Positions 43,347-52,297 of a DNA stretch of 58,198 nt are shown here, piece after piece. This stretch comes from Candidatus Agathobaculum pullicola. GTDB lineage: Bacteria > Bacillota > Clostridia > Oscillospirales > Butyricicoccaceae. A program made the translations under genes and the position numbers. The first letter of the stretch is position 1. Each line of letters begins with the position of its first letter. Below the pieces are notes generated by a model. It did no database searches. It had not been told where the DNA came from and worked only from the letters and a program-made list of their open reading frames with translations. The stretch is taken from assembly GCA_019115085.1 (NCBI GenBank), contig DXEF01000008.1:1-58198 (forward strand), given 5' to 3'.

Positions 43347-44519
43347 TTATTCACCGCTGCCCTCCGCATTGGCGGCGGCTGCTGCAGCTGCCGCCTGTGC
43401 TGCATTGGATTTGGCAATGTTCGCCTCATGTTCCGAATAGCTGTTGGCAAACAAATGCGTGCCGTCCGGCATCGCTACATAATAGTAATAATTGTGCTGT
43501 TCCGGATGAGAAGCCGCATACAGAGACGCATAACCCGGATTACAAATCGGTCCGGGCGGCAGACCCTGCTTGGTATACAGGTTATACGGCGTATCGGATG
43601 CCAAATCCTCATTGCTGAGCGTACCGCTTGTCCGGCCAAGGCCGTACAGCACGGAAGCATCCACCTGCAGGTACGGGAACTCGCTGGCATTATTCAGACG
43701 GTTATAGATAACGCCCGCAATCGTGGCGCGCTCGCTGTCCGCCTGCGCCTCACGCTCTACCAGCGATGCAATCGTCACGATGTCATGCATCGAGCGGCCA
43801 AGGCTTTCCGCACCGGCCTGCACGTCGGCATCATACTTGGTCTCAAAGTTGTTGAGCATCTTGTTGAGAGTGTCGACTACCGTTGCGTTACCCTTGTAAA
43901 TCTCGTAGGTATCTGGGAACAGATAGCCCTCCAGCCAACCCTCGGTTGCCGGCAACTCATTTTGCAGGAAGGTGTGCTTGAACGGATATTCGTTCAGTGC
44001 TTCGTTAAGCGCATCCTCGGTGCAGACATGCTCATCGAGCAGCAGCTGCTTGATTTGTGCAACGGAATAGCCCTCCGGAACGGTGATTTTCATGGTTTCC
44101 TTGCTCGAAGCATTGACCAGCGTGTCAATAATCTGGCCATAGTCCATATTGGGGTTGAGTGAATACGAGCCGGCAAGCACGCCATCATTGTCGCCCTTGA
44201 TACGGACATAAAATTTGAAAATAGTACCGTAATTGATGACGCCTTCATCATCAAGCTGCTTTGCCAGAGAAATCAAATCGGTGTTTTCCGAAACCGTGAT
44301 TTCCTTGACCGCATTCTCCTTGACAAACGCAAACACGTCATTGGCAACGAAAATAGCCGCCAGCGACAGGATAATCGAAATGCCAAGCACCGCAATGACA
44401 TACACCACCGTACCCGCACATCCGCCGTTGATTTGGCGACGGCTGCGACGATGGCGCTGCGACGACTGCGGAATGCGCTGAGTCTCCTGGCCCACCTGAT
44501 TGTTATCCATATTTTCCAT
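43347..44519 (-). CDS. mltG: endolytic peptidoglycan transglycosylase MltG
   Basis: A 390-residue membrane enzyme that cuts nascent glycan strands. The cytoplasmic tail is basic (QRHRRSRRQINGG), followed by one membrane helix (about 38-60), a LysM-like region, and the YceG/MltG domain with the catalytic Glu in ATEGWLEGYLFPDTYEI and the SLVEREAQADSERATIAGVI and YNRLNN motifs. The C-terminus ends in an Ala-rich stretch. ATG 44519 has GAGGTG upstream. Confidence 0.95.
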   Translation of the reverse strand: MENMDNNQVGQETQRIPQSSQRHRRSRRQINGGCAGTVVYVIAVLGISIILSLAAIFVANDVFAFVKENAVKEITVSENTDLISLAKQLDDEGVINYGTIFKFYVRIKGDNDGVLAGSYSLNPNMDYGQIIDTLVNASSKETMKITVPEGYSVAQIKQLLLDEHVCTEDALNEALNEYPFKHTFLQNELPATEGWLEGYLFPDTYEIYKGNATVVDTLNKMLNNFETKYDADVQAGAESLGRSMHDIVTIASLVEREAQADSERATIAGVIYNRLNNASEFPYLQVDASVLYGLGRTSGTLSNEDLASDTPYNLYTKQGLPPGPICNPGYASLYAASHPEQHNYYYYVAMPDGTHLFANSYSEHEANIAKSNAAQAAAAAAAANAEGSGE

Positions 44520-44548
44520 CGTTTCACCTCAATATTTTCTGTTTTTCC

Positions 44549-45439
44549 TTATAACACGCGGTTCATGATAATCTTTGCAATAAACGCAAGTACAAAAGCC
44601 AGCATACCCGGATTGCGTACCAGCAACCACAGATCATACAAACCGGCGCTTCTTTCAAAATGAGGAATACGGCCTGTGGTCAGCAGGTTTTCCAGCTGAC
44701 GCAGCGTCAAATAGAGAAACAGCAGCAGCACCAGTGCATTGATTGCCGCAAAATAGTTCCATATACCGAAGGCCGCATAAGTATCCGTAATCCAAAGCAC
44801 AAACATATAGTACAGGTTGTTGACGCCGTGCGCCAAAACCGCGGGCCATACGCTGCCGGACACAAAAGTCAGATACGCATAAACGATACCGGCCAGAAAC
44901 GGACCTGCAAAGTTCAGCATACTGCCGTGCAGCATGGCGAACACCAAGCCGCTGAACAGCAGGCAGGCCGAAGTGCCGACGATTTCCTCATGCACGGTGA
45001 ACAGCGCACCGCGCAGATATATTTCTTCCATCACGGCCGAAAGCACAACAATGACGGCAAATCGGGCGGTCATACTCAGCCCGGACTGCGGCGCGTCCAA
45101 TGCAATGGCCGTCAAATCCGCGCCGACCAAACCCGCCAAATGATAAATCAGCAAATTCAGAAACAGCGAAAGCACCGCTACCGTAACGCCCAGCCGAACC
45201 GTCAGCCCCAGCAATCCCTTGCGCAGCCGTCGCGGCTGTAGTCTTTTTCGCAGCTTTTTCTGATCCCGCATGGAGAACACCAGCATAACCAGCGGCAGCG
45301 CAAACGAAACAAATTCCGCCAGTGCAAGCAGCGGCGCGCCGCCGCCAAAGCGGTACGCCAGTTTTCCGGTACCCGTCAGCAGGCAAAAGCACAAAAACAA
45401 CGAAAGGCCGGGCAGCAGCGCGATTTTATTATTCTTCAT
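44549..45439 (-). CDS. CPBP-family intramembrane glutamic protease
   Basis: A 296-residue membrane protein with about seven to eight helices. The Abi/CPBP motifs are SAVMEEIYLRGALF (EExxxR, near 154-167), FAMLHGSM (FxxxH) and LAHGVNNLYY (HxxxN). Relatives process prenylated proteins or provide bacteriocin immunity; the role here is unknown. ATG 45439 overlaps the end of the cyclo-ligase gene by 11 bp, so translation is probably coupled. Confidence 0.9.
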   Translation of the reverse strand: MKNNKIALLPGLSLFLCFCLLTGTGKLAYRFGGGAPLLALAEFVSFALPLVMLVFSMRDQKKLRKRLQPRRLRKGLLGLTVRLGVTVAVLSLFLNLLIYHLAGLVGADLTAIALDAPQSGLSMTARFAVIVVLSAVMEEIYLRGALFTVHEEIVGTSACLLFSGLVFAMLHGSMLNFAGPFLAGIVYAYLTFVSGSVWPAVLAHGVNNLYYMFVLWITDTYAAFGIWNYFAAINALVLLLFLYLTLRQLENLLTTGRIPHFERSAGLYDLWLLVRNPGMLAFVLAFIAKIIMNRVL

Positions 45440-45998
45440 CCGTGCGCAGCACCTGCCTTTCCGTAATAATCCACTGGCATCGTTGATCCAGCGCGGTATG
45501 CGGCAGACTGTCCACCAGCCGCTGTTGGGCGCAAAGCGCCATGCGGACGGCTCCCGTCCGGCAAAGGAAGCGGTCGTAGTACCCGCCGCCATACCCCAGA
45601 CGATACCCCTCCCGGTCGCAGGCCAGCGCCGGAACCAGTGCCAACTCGATTTCCTCTGGCGGAATCTCCTGCGCGCAGGCGTTCGGTTCATCGATGCCGT
45701 ATGCACCCGGTCGCAGCTCGTCAAGCGACCGGATTTGCCGTGCGGTCATTTCGCCTGCCGCTCCGCAAAGCGGAACACAGACGGTTTTCCCCACAGCCAG
45801 CGCCGCGCGCAGCAGCGCACGGGTGTCAATCTCCTGCGGGGTCGAAACATAGGCAAACACGCAGCCCGCGTGACGATAGCTTGTATGTTCCAGCACGTGA
45901 CCGGCGATTTTTTCATCAATATATCGTTTTTCTGCCGCATCCTGTGCGGCACGTTCGGAAAGAAATATTCTACGCAGTGTTTTCTTATTGCTCGACAT
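45429..45998 (-). CDS. 5-formyltetrahydrofolate cyclo-ligase
   Basis: A 189-residue enzyme converting 5-formyl-THF and ATP to methenyl-THF. The N-terminal helix is SNKKTLRRIFLSERAAQ, and the family signature near the C-terminus is CDREGYRLGYGGGYYDRFL. ATG 45998 overlaps the end of the DJ-1 gene by 14 bp without a clear ribosome site, suggesting translational coupling. Confidence 0.94.
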   Translation of the reverse strand: MSSNKKTLRRIFLSERAAQDAAEKRYIDEKIAGHVLEHTSYRHAGCVFAYVSTPQEIDTRALLRAALAVGKTVCVPLCGAAGEMTARQIRSLDELRPGAYGIDEPNACAQEIPPEEIELALVPALACDREGYRLGYGGGYYDRFLCRTGAVRMALCAQQRLVDSLPHTALDQRCQWIITERQVLRTDEE

Positions 45999-46536
45999 GG
46001 TGCACAATTGCAGCGGCAATCCGACGCGCCTGCTCTTCTCCGCACAGCGCGGACACCAGCGCACAGCCAAAATCCAGTGCGCCGCCCACGCCGCAGGCGG
46101 TGATAATCCGACCGTCCACCACGCAGGTACGCTTGAGCGGAGTTGCACCCGTCATGCCGTCCTCCATGCCCGGATAGCAGGTGGCCTTGCGGCCCTTGAG
46201 CAGGCCCATCCCGCCCAGAATAATGGAAGGCGCAGCGCAGATGGCAGCGACGTACTTGCCTTCGTCATAGCACTTGCGCACCGCACCGGTGACACGCTCA
46301 TCCGCGTACAGATTCTTCGTCCCCGGCATACCGCCCGGCAGCACCACCATATCCGCTTTGTCCCAGTCCGCTTGATCCATGGGCAGATCAGTCTGGATGC
46401 CGATACCGTGCGAGCCGTGCACCAACTCACCCGTCACGCCCACCAGCTTGACCTCCACTCCCGCACGACGCAGCAGATCAATCGGCGCAATCGCCTCTGT
46501 CTCCTCAAATCCTTCTGCCAGCAGTACATATACCAT
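45985..46536 (-). CDS. DJ-1/PfpI family protein
   Basis: A 183-residue DJ-1-like protein. The reactive Cys is in VAAICAAPSIIL (near 101), with the nearby acidic residue in LAEGFEETEA (Glu12/Glu13) and VVLPGGMPG. Family members act as glyoxalases/deglycases or stress chaperones; which applies is unknown. ATG 46536 follows GAAAGGTG. Part of the DUF2156-GNAT-DJ-1-fthC-CPBP-mltG-U32 run. Confidence 0.93.
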   Translation of the reverse strand: MVYVLLAEGFEETEAIAPIDLLRRAGVEVKLVGVTGELVHGSHGIGIQTDLPMDQADWDKADMVVLPGGMPGTKNLYADERVTGAVRKCYDEGKYVAAICAAPSIILGGMGLLKGRKATCYPGMEDGMTGATPLKRTCVVDGRIITACGVGGALDFGCALVSALCGEEQARRIAAAIVHHVEQ

Positions 46537-46551
46537 GTTTTGTCACACCTT

Positions 46552-47349
46552 TCAGTTCAGCATTAAATTCATATATCCGCGGGCATCCTCCCGCTCCTCA
46601 TACCATTTGATGCAGCCGAGCGCTATCTGCGCGCCGCAGCCAGTCACCGTGCACTGTTCCAATCCCAGCACCGCCAGCAAACCTTGCTCCCGCGCCGCCG
46701 TCAGGCCAAGTGCTTCCTGCACGGTATCCGTCCAGCAAAAGGCATACGCTGCGAGGGTATGCCCTACAAACCAGCCGAGTGCGCCTGCGCCCAGCGTGTC
46801 GAACATTTCCAGCTGTGCCCGCCAGTAAGCCTCCTCACGCACAATGCGACAATCCGATGCCAAGCTATCATACAATGCCGCCATCTGCGGCACATCAGCC
46901 TGCGTCAGCCGCCGCGGCGCTTCTCCGTTTGCCATTCGTGTAATGCTGCGCTTTTCCACTTCAAAAAATGGCACATACCCGAATGGCCGGTAAAAGTCAA
47001 ACAGCCACGGCTCAGCCGGAATGAGCGTGGAAGCCGCTCTACCCTGTTCGCGGTCTATCGCAAAGGATGCTTCGAGCAGACGCGCCATATGGCCTTTTCG
47101 GCGATGCTTCGGGTCGGTGCATGCACCGTAAATATAGGTGATCTCTTTTTCCTCGCCGCCGATCAGCAGTCGATACGGCAGCATCTGTACCATCGCGCAC
47201 AGCGTCCCCTGCTCTTCGCTGAGCAGCACCGTGCCGCAGTCAAAGAAATGCGCGAAAAAATAATCATTAAAGCCGCCCTCGTCCGGAAAACAGGTTTCCC
47301 ACAACTGTCGGATGCGCGCCACATCCTGCGGCTGCGCCCACCGAATCAT
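46552..47349 (-). CDS. GNAT family N-acetyltransferase (Eis-like length)
   Basis: A 265-residue protein with an N-terminal GNAT domain (about 1-140): RWAQPQDVARIRQLWETCFP, the acetyl-CoA loop DPKHRRKGHMARLLE (near 84-98) and the FYRPFGYVPFFEVEK strand. The remaining 120 residues have a second GNAT-like half (APRRLTQADVPQMAALYDSL, GAGALGWFVGHTLAAYAFCW). Substrate unknown. ATG 47349 overlaps the stop of the DUF2156 gene by 4 bp, so they are coupled. Confidence 0.9.
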   Translation of the reverse strand: MIRWAQPQDVARIRQLWETCFPDEGGFNDYFFAHFFDCGTVLLSEEQGTLCAMVQMLPYRLLIGGEEKEITYIYGACTDPKHRRKGHMARLLEASFAIDREQGRAASTLIPAEPWLFDFYRPFGYVPFFEVEKRSITRMANGEAPRRLTQADVPQMAALYDSLASDCRIVREEAYWRAQLEMFDTLGAGALGWFVGHTLAAYAFCWTDTVQEALGLTAAREQGLLAVLGLEQCTVTGCGAQIALGCIKWYEEREDARGYMNLMLN

Positions 47350-48260
47350 GCCTGTGGCTCCTTCGGCACCGCAGTGTATTTCACACCGCGCATGACCGGA
47401 TAATATGACTTTTTCGCCTTGCGCAAACCTTCCAGACCGAGGTCTTCTTCTCTATTGACGTACTGTACGTCGCCGCAGTTGTGCAAAACAAACTGCTGGT
47501 TGATCATCTGATAGGCGCCGGCAATGGTGTGGTCGGCTTTTTCGATTTGCACCACATACATATCCGGTTCCGCTTTACAGCCAAAGGTAAAGGCGATCAC
47601 CTCTCCGTCCAGCCGCAGCAAGCCGCCTCTCAGCGCGAGCGCGTCAAAGTTATGCAGCGCCTGTACAATTGCGCACGTCTCTCCCTGAAAATCACGGCTC
47701 TGCGCACAGCCGTTTTGGTTGCACCAGCGGATGTGATAGCCGAAGGCATCCTTGACGTTGTCGCGCGTCATGTCTTCGTAGCTCCAGCGACCTTCGTATG
47801 CCGCCCGAAACCGATTGACCAGATTGCGCTTGCTTTGCAGCTTTTTTCCCGACAGCGTGCGCAGCTTTTCCGCCAGATAAATATAGTCGTCGCCATCCTC
47901 GCTGTCATGCGAAAAGACAAATTTACCCGGACGCACTGCCTCAATCCGCTCAATCATGGGCTCTGCCACCGATACTACTACAAACGGAATACCACGTTCA
48001 GCGGCATCCTTCTCCAGTGCATCGAGCGCGCCACCCAGATCGCCCTCTCCTACCGGGGCTAAATAGCAATCATGCTCACCGTCCAGCGGCGTCATCTTCA
48101 CCAGCAGAAAGCCGTCCCGAAAGCAAATTTGCGTATTATAGTGGCTGCGCCACATGAATAAATCGACGAAGCAGCGCTCGCACAAATGATAATAATAGTG
48201 CGAACCGCATGCCTCTACCGCCTGCTTATCCTCCAATGTGATTTCTCTAAATGGTAACAT
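47346..48260 (-). CDS. DUF2156 domain protein (MprF C-terminal-like GNAT fold)
   Basis: A 304-residue soluble protein resembling the C-terminal catalytic domain of phosphatidylglycerol lysyltransferases: PFREITLEDKQAVEACGSHY, SHDSEDGDDYIYLAEKLRTL, SGKKLQSKRNLVNRF, GEVIAFTFG and LGLEGLRKAKKSYYPV. No membrane part is attached, so it is probably an aminoacyl or acyl transferase on a small substrate. ATG 48260 has AAAGGA upstream. First gene of a seven-gene minus-strand run. Confidence 0.88.
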   Translation of the reverse strand: MLPFREITLEDKQAVEACGSHYYYHLCERCFVDLFMWRSHYNTQICFRDGFLLVKMTPLDGEHDCYLAPVGEGDLGGALDALEKDAAERGIPFVVVSVAEPMIERIEAVRPGKFVFSHDSEDGDDYIYLAEKLRTLSGKKLQSKRNLVNRFRAAYEGRWSYEDMTRDNVKDAFGYHIRWCNQNGCAQSRDFQGETCAIVQALHNFDALALRGGLLRLDGEVIAFTFGCKAEPDMYVVQIEKADHTIAGAYQMINQQFVLHNCGDVQYVNREEDLGLEGLRKAKKSYYPVMRGVKYTAVPKEPQA

Positions 48261-48413
48261 AAACAATCCTTTTCTTTCAATTTTCGCGGCGAACCCGCAT
48301 CGCCTGTATCCGACTTCCGGCAAATCATTCTAATTATCTTTTCCTCTGCCGATCCATTTTCTCCATATTTTCCGGATTTTATCGCAAAACGCCGGTTTGT
48401 TCCGTCCTCTGTT

Positions 48414-49151
48414 TTATTTGCGTTTGCCGCCGAACAGCCGCTCGCGGATAACGATGAGCAGGAATTTGGGCAGCTTCATCATGCGCCCGATACGGCTTGG
48501 CTGACAGAGCAGTCGGTAAAACCATTCGAGTCCCAGCTTGACAAAGAGTTTCGGCGCACGCTTGGCCACGCCCGCGAACACGTCCAGCGAGCCACCCAGA
48601 CCGCAAAACAAAGTCGCATGGATATCATCCATATAATGCGCCATAAACCGTTCCTGCTTCGGTGCACCAAGGCAGACAAATACTACATCCGCACCGCCGC
48701 AAGCGTTGATGGCATCCACCGCCGTTTGCGGATCGGCAAAGTAACCGTCCTGCGTGCCAGCCAGAACCAAACCCGGATATTTTTCGCACAGGTTTTTCCC
48801 TGCTTTTTCCGCAACCCCCGGTTTCGCCCCTACAAGAAACAGCCGCATGCCCTCCTTGGCCATCGCCGCGACCAGCTGCTCGGCAAACTCGACGCCTGCC
48901 ACCTTGCCGCAAAGCTCCTCGCCAAGAATTTTCGCCGCATAAATAATGCCGATTCCATCCGGCAGCACCAGTGCCGCACGATTGACAATGCCCATATATT
49001 GGCTGTCTCTGCAGCAAAGATCAACGATCTCCGGATTCGGCGTTACCACATAGCCTTTCTGCCTTGCGCGGATACGGCTCATTGCCACATCAACAGCCTG
49101 CTGCATCGTCACAGCATGGAAATGCACGCCCAAAATTGAAGCGGTTTTCAT
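48414..49151 (-). CDS. WecG/TagA/CpsF family glycosyltransferase
   Basis: A 245-residue GT26 enzyme, which in Gram-positives adds N-acetylmannosamine to undecaprenyl-linked GlcNAc at the start of wall teichoic acid or related polymers. Features: ILGVHFHAVTMQQAVDVAM, VVTPNPEIVDL, the active-site region LPDGIGIIYAAKILG, VFVCLGAPKQERFMAHYM and a basic C-terminus (IRERLFGGKRK) that binds the membrane. ATG 49151 has GCAGGAGA upstream; promoter at 49212-49240. Confidence 0.94.
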   Translation of the reverse strand: MKTASILGVHFHAVTMQQAVDVAMSRIRARQKGYVVTPNPEIVDLCCRDSQYMGIVNRAALVLPDGIGIIYAAKILGEELCGKVAGVEFAEQLVAAMAKEGMRLFLVGAKPGVAEKAGKNLCEKYPGLVLAGTQDGYFADPQTAVDAINACGGADVVFVCLGAPKQERFMAHYMDDIHATLFCGLGGSLDVFAGVAKRAPKLFVKLGLEWFYRLLCQPSRIGRMMKLPKFLLIVIRERLFGGKRK

Positions 49152-49211
49152 TTTCTATCTCCTGCATTCTTCATTTTCATAATAAAACAGTGGGTATTCA
49201 AAATCTATCTT

Positions 49212-49240
49212 ATTATACAGCAGTCTCTGCAAAATCTCAA
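49212..49240 (-). promoter_or_regulatory. promoter of the WecG/TagA-like gene
   Basis: On the minus strand TTGAGA (49235-49240), 17 bp, TATAAT (49212-49217). Confidence 0.78.
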
Positions 49241-49383
49241 GTCTCCGCACGGCAAATCTCTTTTTGGCACAAATACAGACAGGGAACCATGTATTTCGCC
49301 CGACTTTTTGCACATTTATTCCTTTTTATCCATATCTTTTCGACAGGTGCCCCCCCTCCGCTCTTACTCCATAAAAATGCAAG

Positions 49384-49419
49384 AAAAGGGGCCACAGACG
49401 TTTGCTGTGTCCCCTTTTT
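49384..49419 (-). terminator. terminator of the leuACDB operon
   Basis: AAAAGGGG(A)CACAGC / (C)TGTGGCCCCTTTT stem on the minus strand, followed by CTTGC; 7 bp after the leuB stop. Confidence 0.85.
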
Positions 49420-49425
49420 CCAATC

Positions 49426-50502
49426 TTAAAGCTGTGCGCGGATGAGTTCGCCCATCTCGCTGGTAGAAAGCACCTTTTCCCCCTTTGCGGCGATATCCGC
49501 GGTGCGATGTCCGGCATCCAGTACGCTTTCGACCGCGTTCTCGATTGCGTCCGCTTCAGCCTTCAAGCCGAAGGAGTAGCGCAGCATCATCGCGCAGGAC
49601 AGAATGGTGGCAATCGGGTTGGCGATACCCTTGCCCGCGATATCAGGCGCGGAGCCATGAATCGGCTCGTACATTCCCTTGCCGGTTTCGTTCATTGAAG
49701 CCGAGGGCAGCATACCAATCGAACCGGTAATCATCGAGGCCTCATCCGACAGGATATCGCCGAACAGGTTGCCGGTCACAATCACATCGAACTGGCCCGG
49801 GTTGCGTACGAGCTGCATCGCGCAGTTGTCCACATACATATCCGAGTATTCTACCTCGGGATATTCGTCCTTGATGCGGTGCATAGTCTCACGCCAGACT
49901 CGGCTGGTCTCCAGCACGTTCGCCTTATCAACCGAGCAGACCTTCTTGCCCCGCTTCATCGCCATCTCAAAGGCACGGCGGCCGATGCGCTCAACCTCAT
50001 GAACCGAATAGTTCATATCATCCGCGCCGACCTCGCCCCAGCCCTTTTCGCTTTCGCGGCGGTAATGCTTACCGAAGTATACGTCGCCGGTCAGCTCACG
50101 GCAAACCAAAATATCAAAGCCGTCCCCAATGATTTCCGGCTTGATCGGGCAGGCATCCGACAGCGCCTTGTGCATCTGCGCGGGACGCAGGTTAACGAAC
50201 AGGCCGAGCGCCGCACGCAGGCCGAGCAGCGCCTTTTCCGGGCGCTTTTCCGAGGGGACTTCGTCCCACTTCGGGCCGCCTACCGCGCCGAGCAGCACGG
50301 AATCCGCTTTTTTGCAGATTTCGATGGCTTCCTTGGTCAGCGGGATGCCGTTGACATCAATCGAGCAGCCCCCCGCGAGCACCTCCGTGTAGTTGAACTG
50401 GTGGCCGAACTTTTCGCCAACCTTATCGAGCACTTTCATTGCCTCAGTGACGATTTCCGGACCGATACCGTCGCCCTTAACGACTGCAATATGGTACTGC
50501 AT
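49426..50502 (-). CDS. leuB: 3-isopropylmalate dehydrogenase
   Basis: A 358-residue NAD-dependent enzyme of leucine synthesis. Family blocks: VVKGDGIGPEIVTEAMKVL, LLGAVGGPKWD, LGLFVNLRPAQ, LTGDVYFG, VCSVDKANVLETSRVWRE, VDNCAMQLVRNPGQFDVIVT and GSAPDIAGKGIANPIATIL. ATG 50502 lies 3 bp before the leuD stop region; last gene of the operon. Confidence 0.98.
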   Translation of the reverse strand: MQYHIAVVKGDGIGPEIVTEAMKVLDKVGEKFGHQFNYTEVLAGGCSIDVNGIPLTKEAIEICKKADSVLLGAVGGPKWDEVPSEKRPEKALLGLRAALGLFVNLRPAQMHKALSDACPIKPEIIGDGFDILVCRELTGDVYFGKHYRRESEKGWGEVGADDMNYSVHEVERIGRRAFEMAMKRGKKVCSVDKANVLETSRVWRETMHRIKDEYPEVEYSDMYVDNCAMQLVRNPGQFDVIVTGNLFGDILSDEASMITGSIGMLPSASMNETGKGMYEPIHGSAPDIAGKGIANPIATILSCAMMLRYSFGLKAEADAIENAVESVLDAGHRTADIAAKGEKVLSTSEMGELIRAQL

Positions 50503-50505
50503 CGC

Positions 50506-50997
50506 TTACTCCCCTCTTTCCTTGAGCGACTTGAGCAAACCGCCCGCCTTGATAATGCTCTGGATAAACGGCGGGAATGCCGCCGCCTGATAGGTTTCTC
50601 CCTTGGTCTCGTTGGTGATAACGCCGGTGTCAAAGTTGACCGAAACCGCGTCGCCGTCGTCAATCCCGTTGGCCGCTGCCTCGCACTCAAGAATCGGCAG
50701 GCCGATATTGATGGCATTGCGGTAGAAGATGCGCGCAAACGATGCGGCAATCACGCAGGAAACACCGTTTTCCTTGAGCACCAGCGGCGCATGCTCACGC
50801 GACGAGCCGCAGCCGAAGTTGCGCGTTGCCACGACGATGTCGCCCGGCTGCATTTTTTTCACAAATTCCGCGTCGATGTCCTCCATCGCGTGGGTCGCTA
50901 ATTCCTTAGGGTCTGCAATATTTAAGTAACGTGCGGGAATAATAACGTCGGTATCGACGTTATCCCCGTATTTGAAAACTCTGCCTTTTGCGTTCAT
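50506..50997 (-). CDS. leuD: 3-isopropylmalate dehydratase small subunit
   Basis: A 163-residue swivel subunit: [20 protein letters not shown] at the start and the substrate loop [17 protein letters not shown]. The short length is typical of the LeuD2/archaeal-like class rather than the 200-residue proteobacterial one. Sits between leuC and leuB. Confidence 0.97.
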   Translation of the reverse strand: MNAKGRVFKYGDNVDTDVIIPARYLNIADPKELATHAMEDIDAEFVKKMQPGDIVVATRNFGCGSSREHAPLVLKENGVSCVIAASFARIFYRNAINIGLPILECEAAANGIDDGDAVSVNFDTGVITNETKGETYQAAAFPPFIQSIIKAGGLLKSLKERGE

Positions 50998-51013
50998 TGT
51001 GCTGTTTCCTCCC

Positions 51014-52276
51014 TTACTTCAGGTCGTCAGGCGCGCAGATATAGCCCGCAACAGCACTTGCCGCCGCGACCGCCGGGCTCGCCAGATAGATTTCCGAGGT
51101 AATATGGCCCATACGGCCGACAAAGTTGCGGTTTGTGGTCGAAACCGACTTTTCGCCGTGCGCCAGAATACCCATATGACCGCCCAGACACGGGCCGCAG
51201 GTCGGAGTGGAAACAATAGCACCCGCCTGAACAAAAATCTTGGCGAGGCCCTCCTCAATACACTGGAGATAAACCTCCTGCGTGGCAGGGATGATGATGG
51301 TACGCACGTTCGGATTAACATGACGGCCCTTGAGAATCTCGGCTGCAACGCGCATATCATCGATGCGACCGTTGGTGCACGAACCGATGACCGATTGCTG
51401 AATCTCGATATGCCCCAGCTCGTCAATCGTCTTGGTGTTTTCCGGCAGATGCGGGCAGGCAATCGTCGGCCGCAGCGCGGACAGGTCGATTTCAATGACC
51501 CGCTCATACTCCGCGTCCGCGTCAGCCTCGAATACCGTGATATCGCGGTTTACGCGGTCCTTGATGTACGCCATGGTCTTATCGTCAACCGGGAAAATGC
51601 CGTTTTTCGCGCCCGCTTCAATGGCCATGTTGCAAATGGTGAAGCGGTCGTCCATCGACAGCGACGAGACGCCTTCGCCGACAAACTCCATCGACTTGTA
51701 CAGCGCGCCGTCCACGCCGATTTGACCGATGATGTGCAGGATGACATCCTTACCGGACACCCACGGGCGGAGCTGCCCCTTGAGCACAAACTGAATCGCG
51801 CTGGGCACCTTGAACCACGCTTTGCCCGTCGCCATACCAGCGGCAAGGTCGGTTGAACCAACACCAGTCGAAAACGCTCCGAGCGCACCGTAGGTGCAGG
51901 TGTGGCTGTCTGCGCCGATAATCAACTCGCCCGGAGCGGTCAGGCCTTTTTCGGGCAGCAGCGCATGCTCAATGCCCATGCTGCCGACATCAAAGAAATT
52001 GACGATGCCATGCTTTTGGGAAAATTCACGGCAGGTCAGGCACTGCTCGGCGGATTTGATATCCTTGTTCGGCGCGAAATGGTCCATAACGAGCGCGATT
52101 TTGGTGTTGTCGAACACCTTGTCAAAGCCCGCCTTCTCCATCTCGCGAATTGCGACCGGACCGGTGATATCGTTGGCGAGCGTCAAATCGACATTCGCCT
52201 CAATCAGTTGTCCGGCGCAAACGCTGTCCAGCCCCGCGTGCTTTGCGAGGATTTTTTGCGTCATTGTCATACCCAT
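51014..52276 (-). CDS. leuC: 3-isopropylmalate dehydratase large subunit
   Basis: A 420-residue aconitase-family subunit holding a [4Fe-4S] cluster. Cys ligands are visible in [17 protein letters not shown] (near 300) and [13 protein letters not shown] (near 360, two Cys). The N-terminus is [19 protein letters not shown]. The 420-residue size matches the LeuC2/homoaconitase-like class paired with short LeuD. ATG 52276 has AGGAGG 11 bp upstream; ATG 52270 or 52264 (all in frame) would be closer to the usual protein start. Confidence 0.97.
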   Translation of the reverse strand: MGMTMTQKILAKHAGLDSVCAGQLIEANVDLTLANDITGPVAIREMEKAGFDKVFDNTKIALVMDHFAPNKDIKSAEQCLTCREFSQKHGIVNFFDVGSMGIEHALLPEKGLTAPGELIIGADSHTCTYGALGAFSTGVGSTDLAAGMATGKAWFKVPSAIQFVLKGQLRPWVSGKDVILHIIGQIGVDGALYKSMEFVGEGVSSLSMDDRFTICNMAIEAGAKNGIFPVDDKTMAYIKDRVNRDITVFEADADAEYERVIEIDLSALRPTIACPHLPENTKTIDELGHIEIQQSVIGSCTNGRIDDMRVAAEILKGRHVNPNVRTIIIPATQEVYLQCIEEGLAKIFVQAGAIVSTPTCGPCLGGHMGILAHGEKSVSTTNRNFVGRMGHITSEIYLASPAVAAASAVAGYICAPDDLK

Positions 52277-52297
52277 AACGGTTGTTTCCTCCTGCCC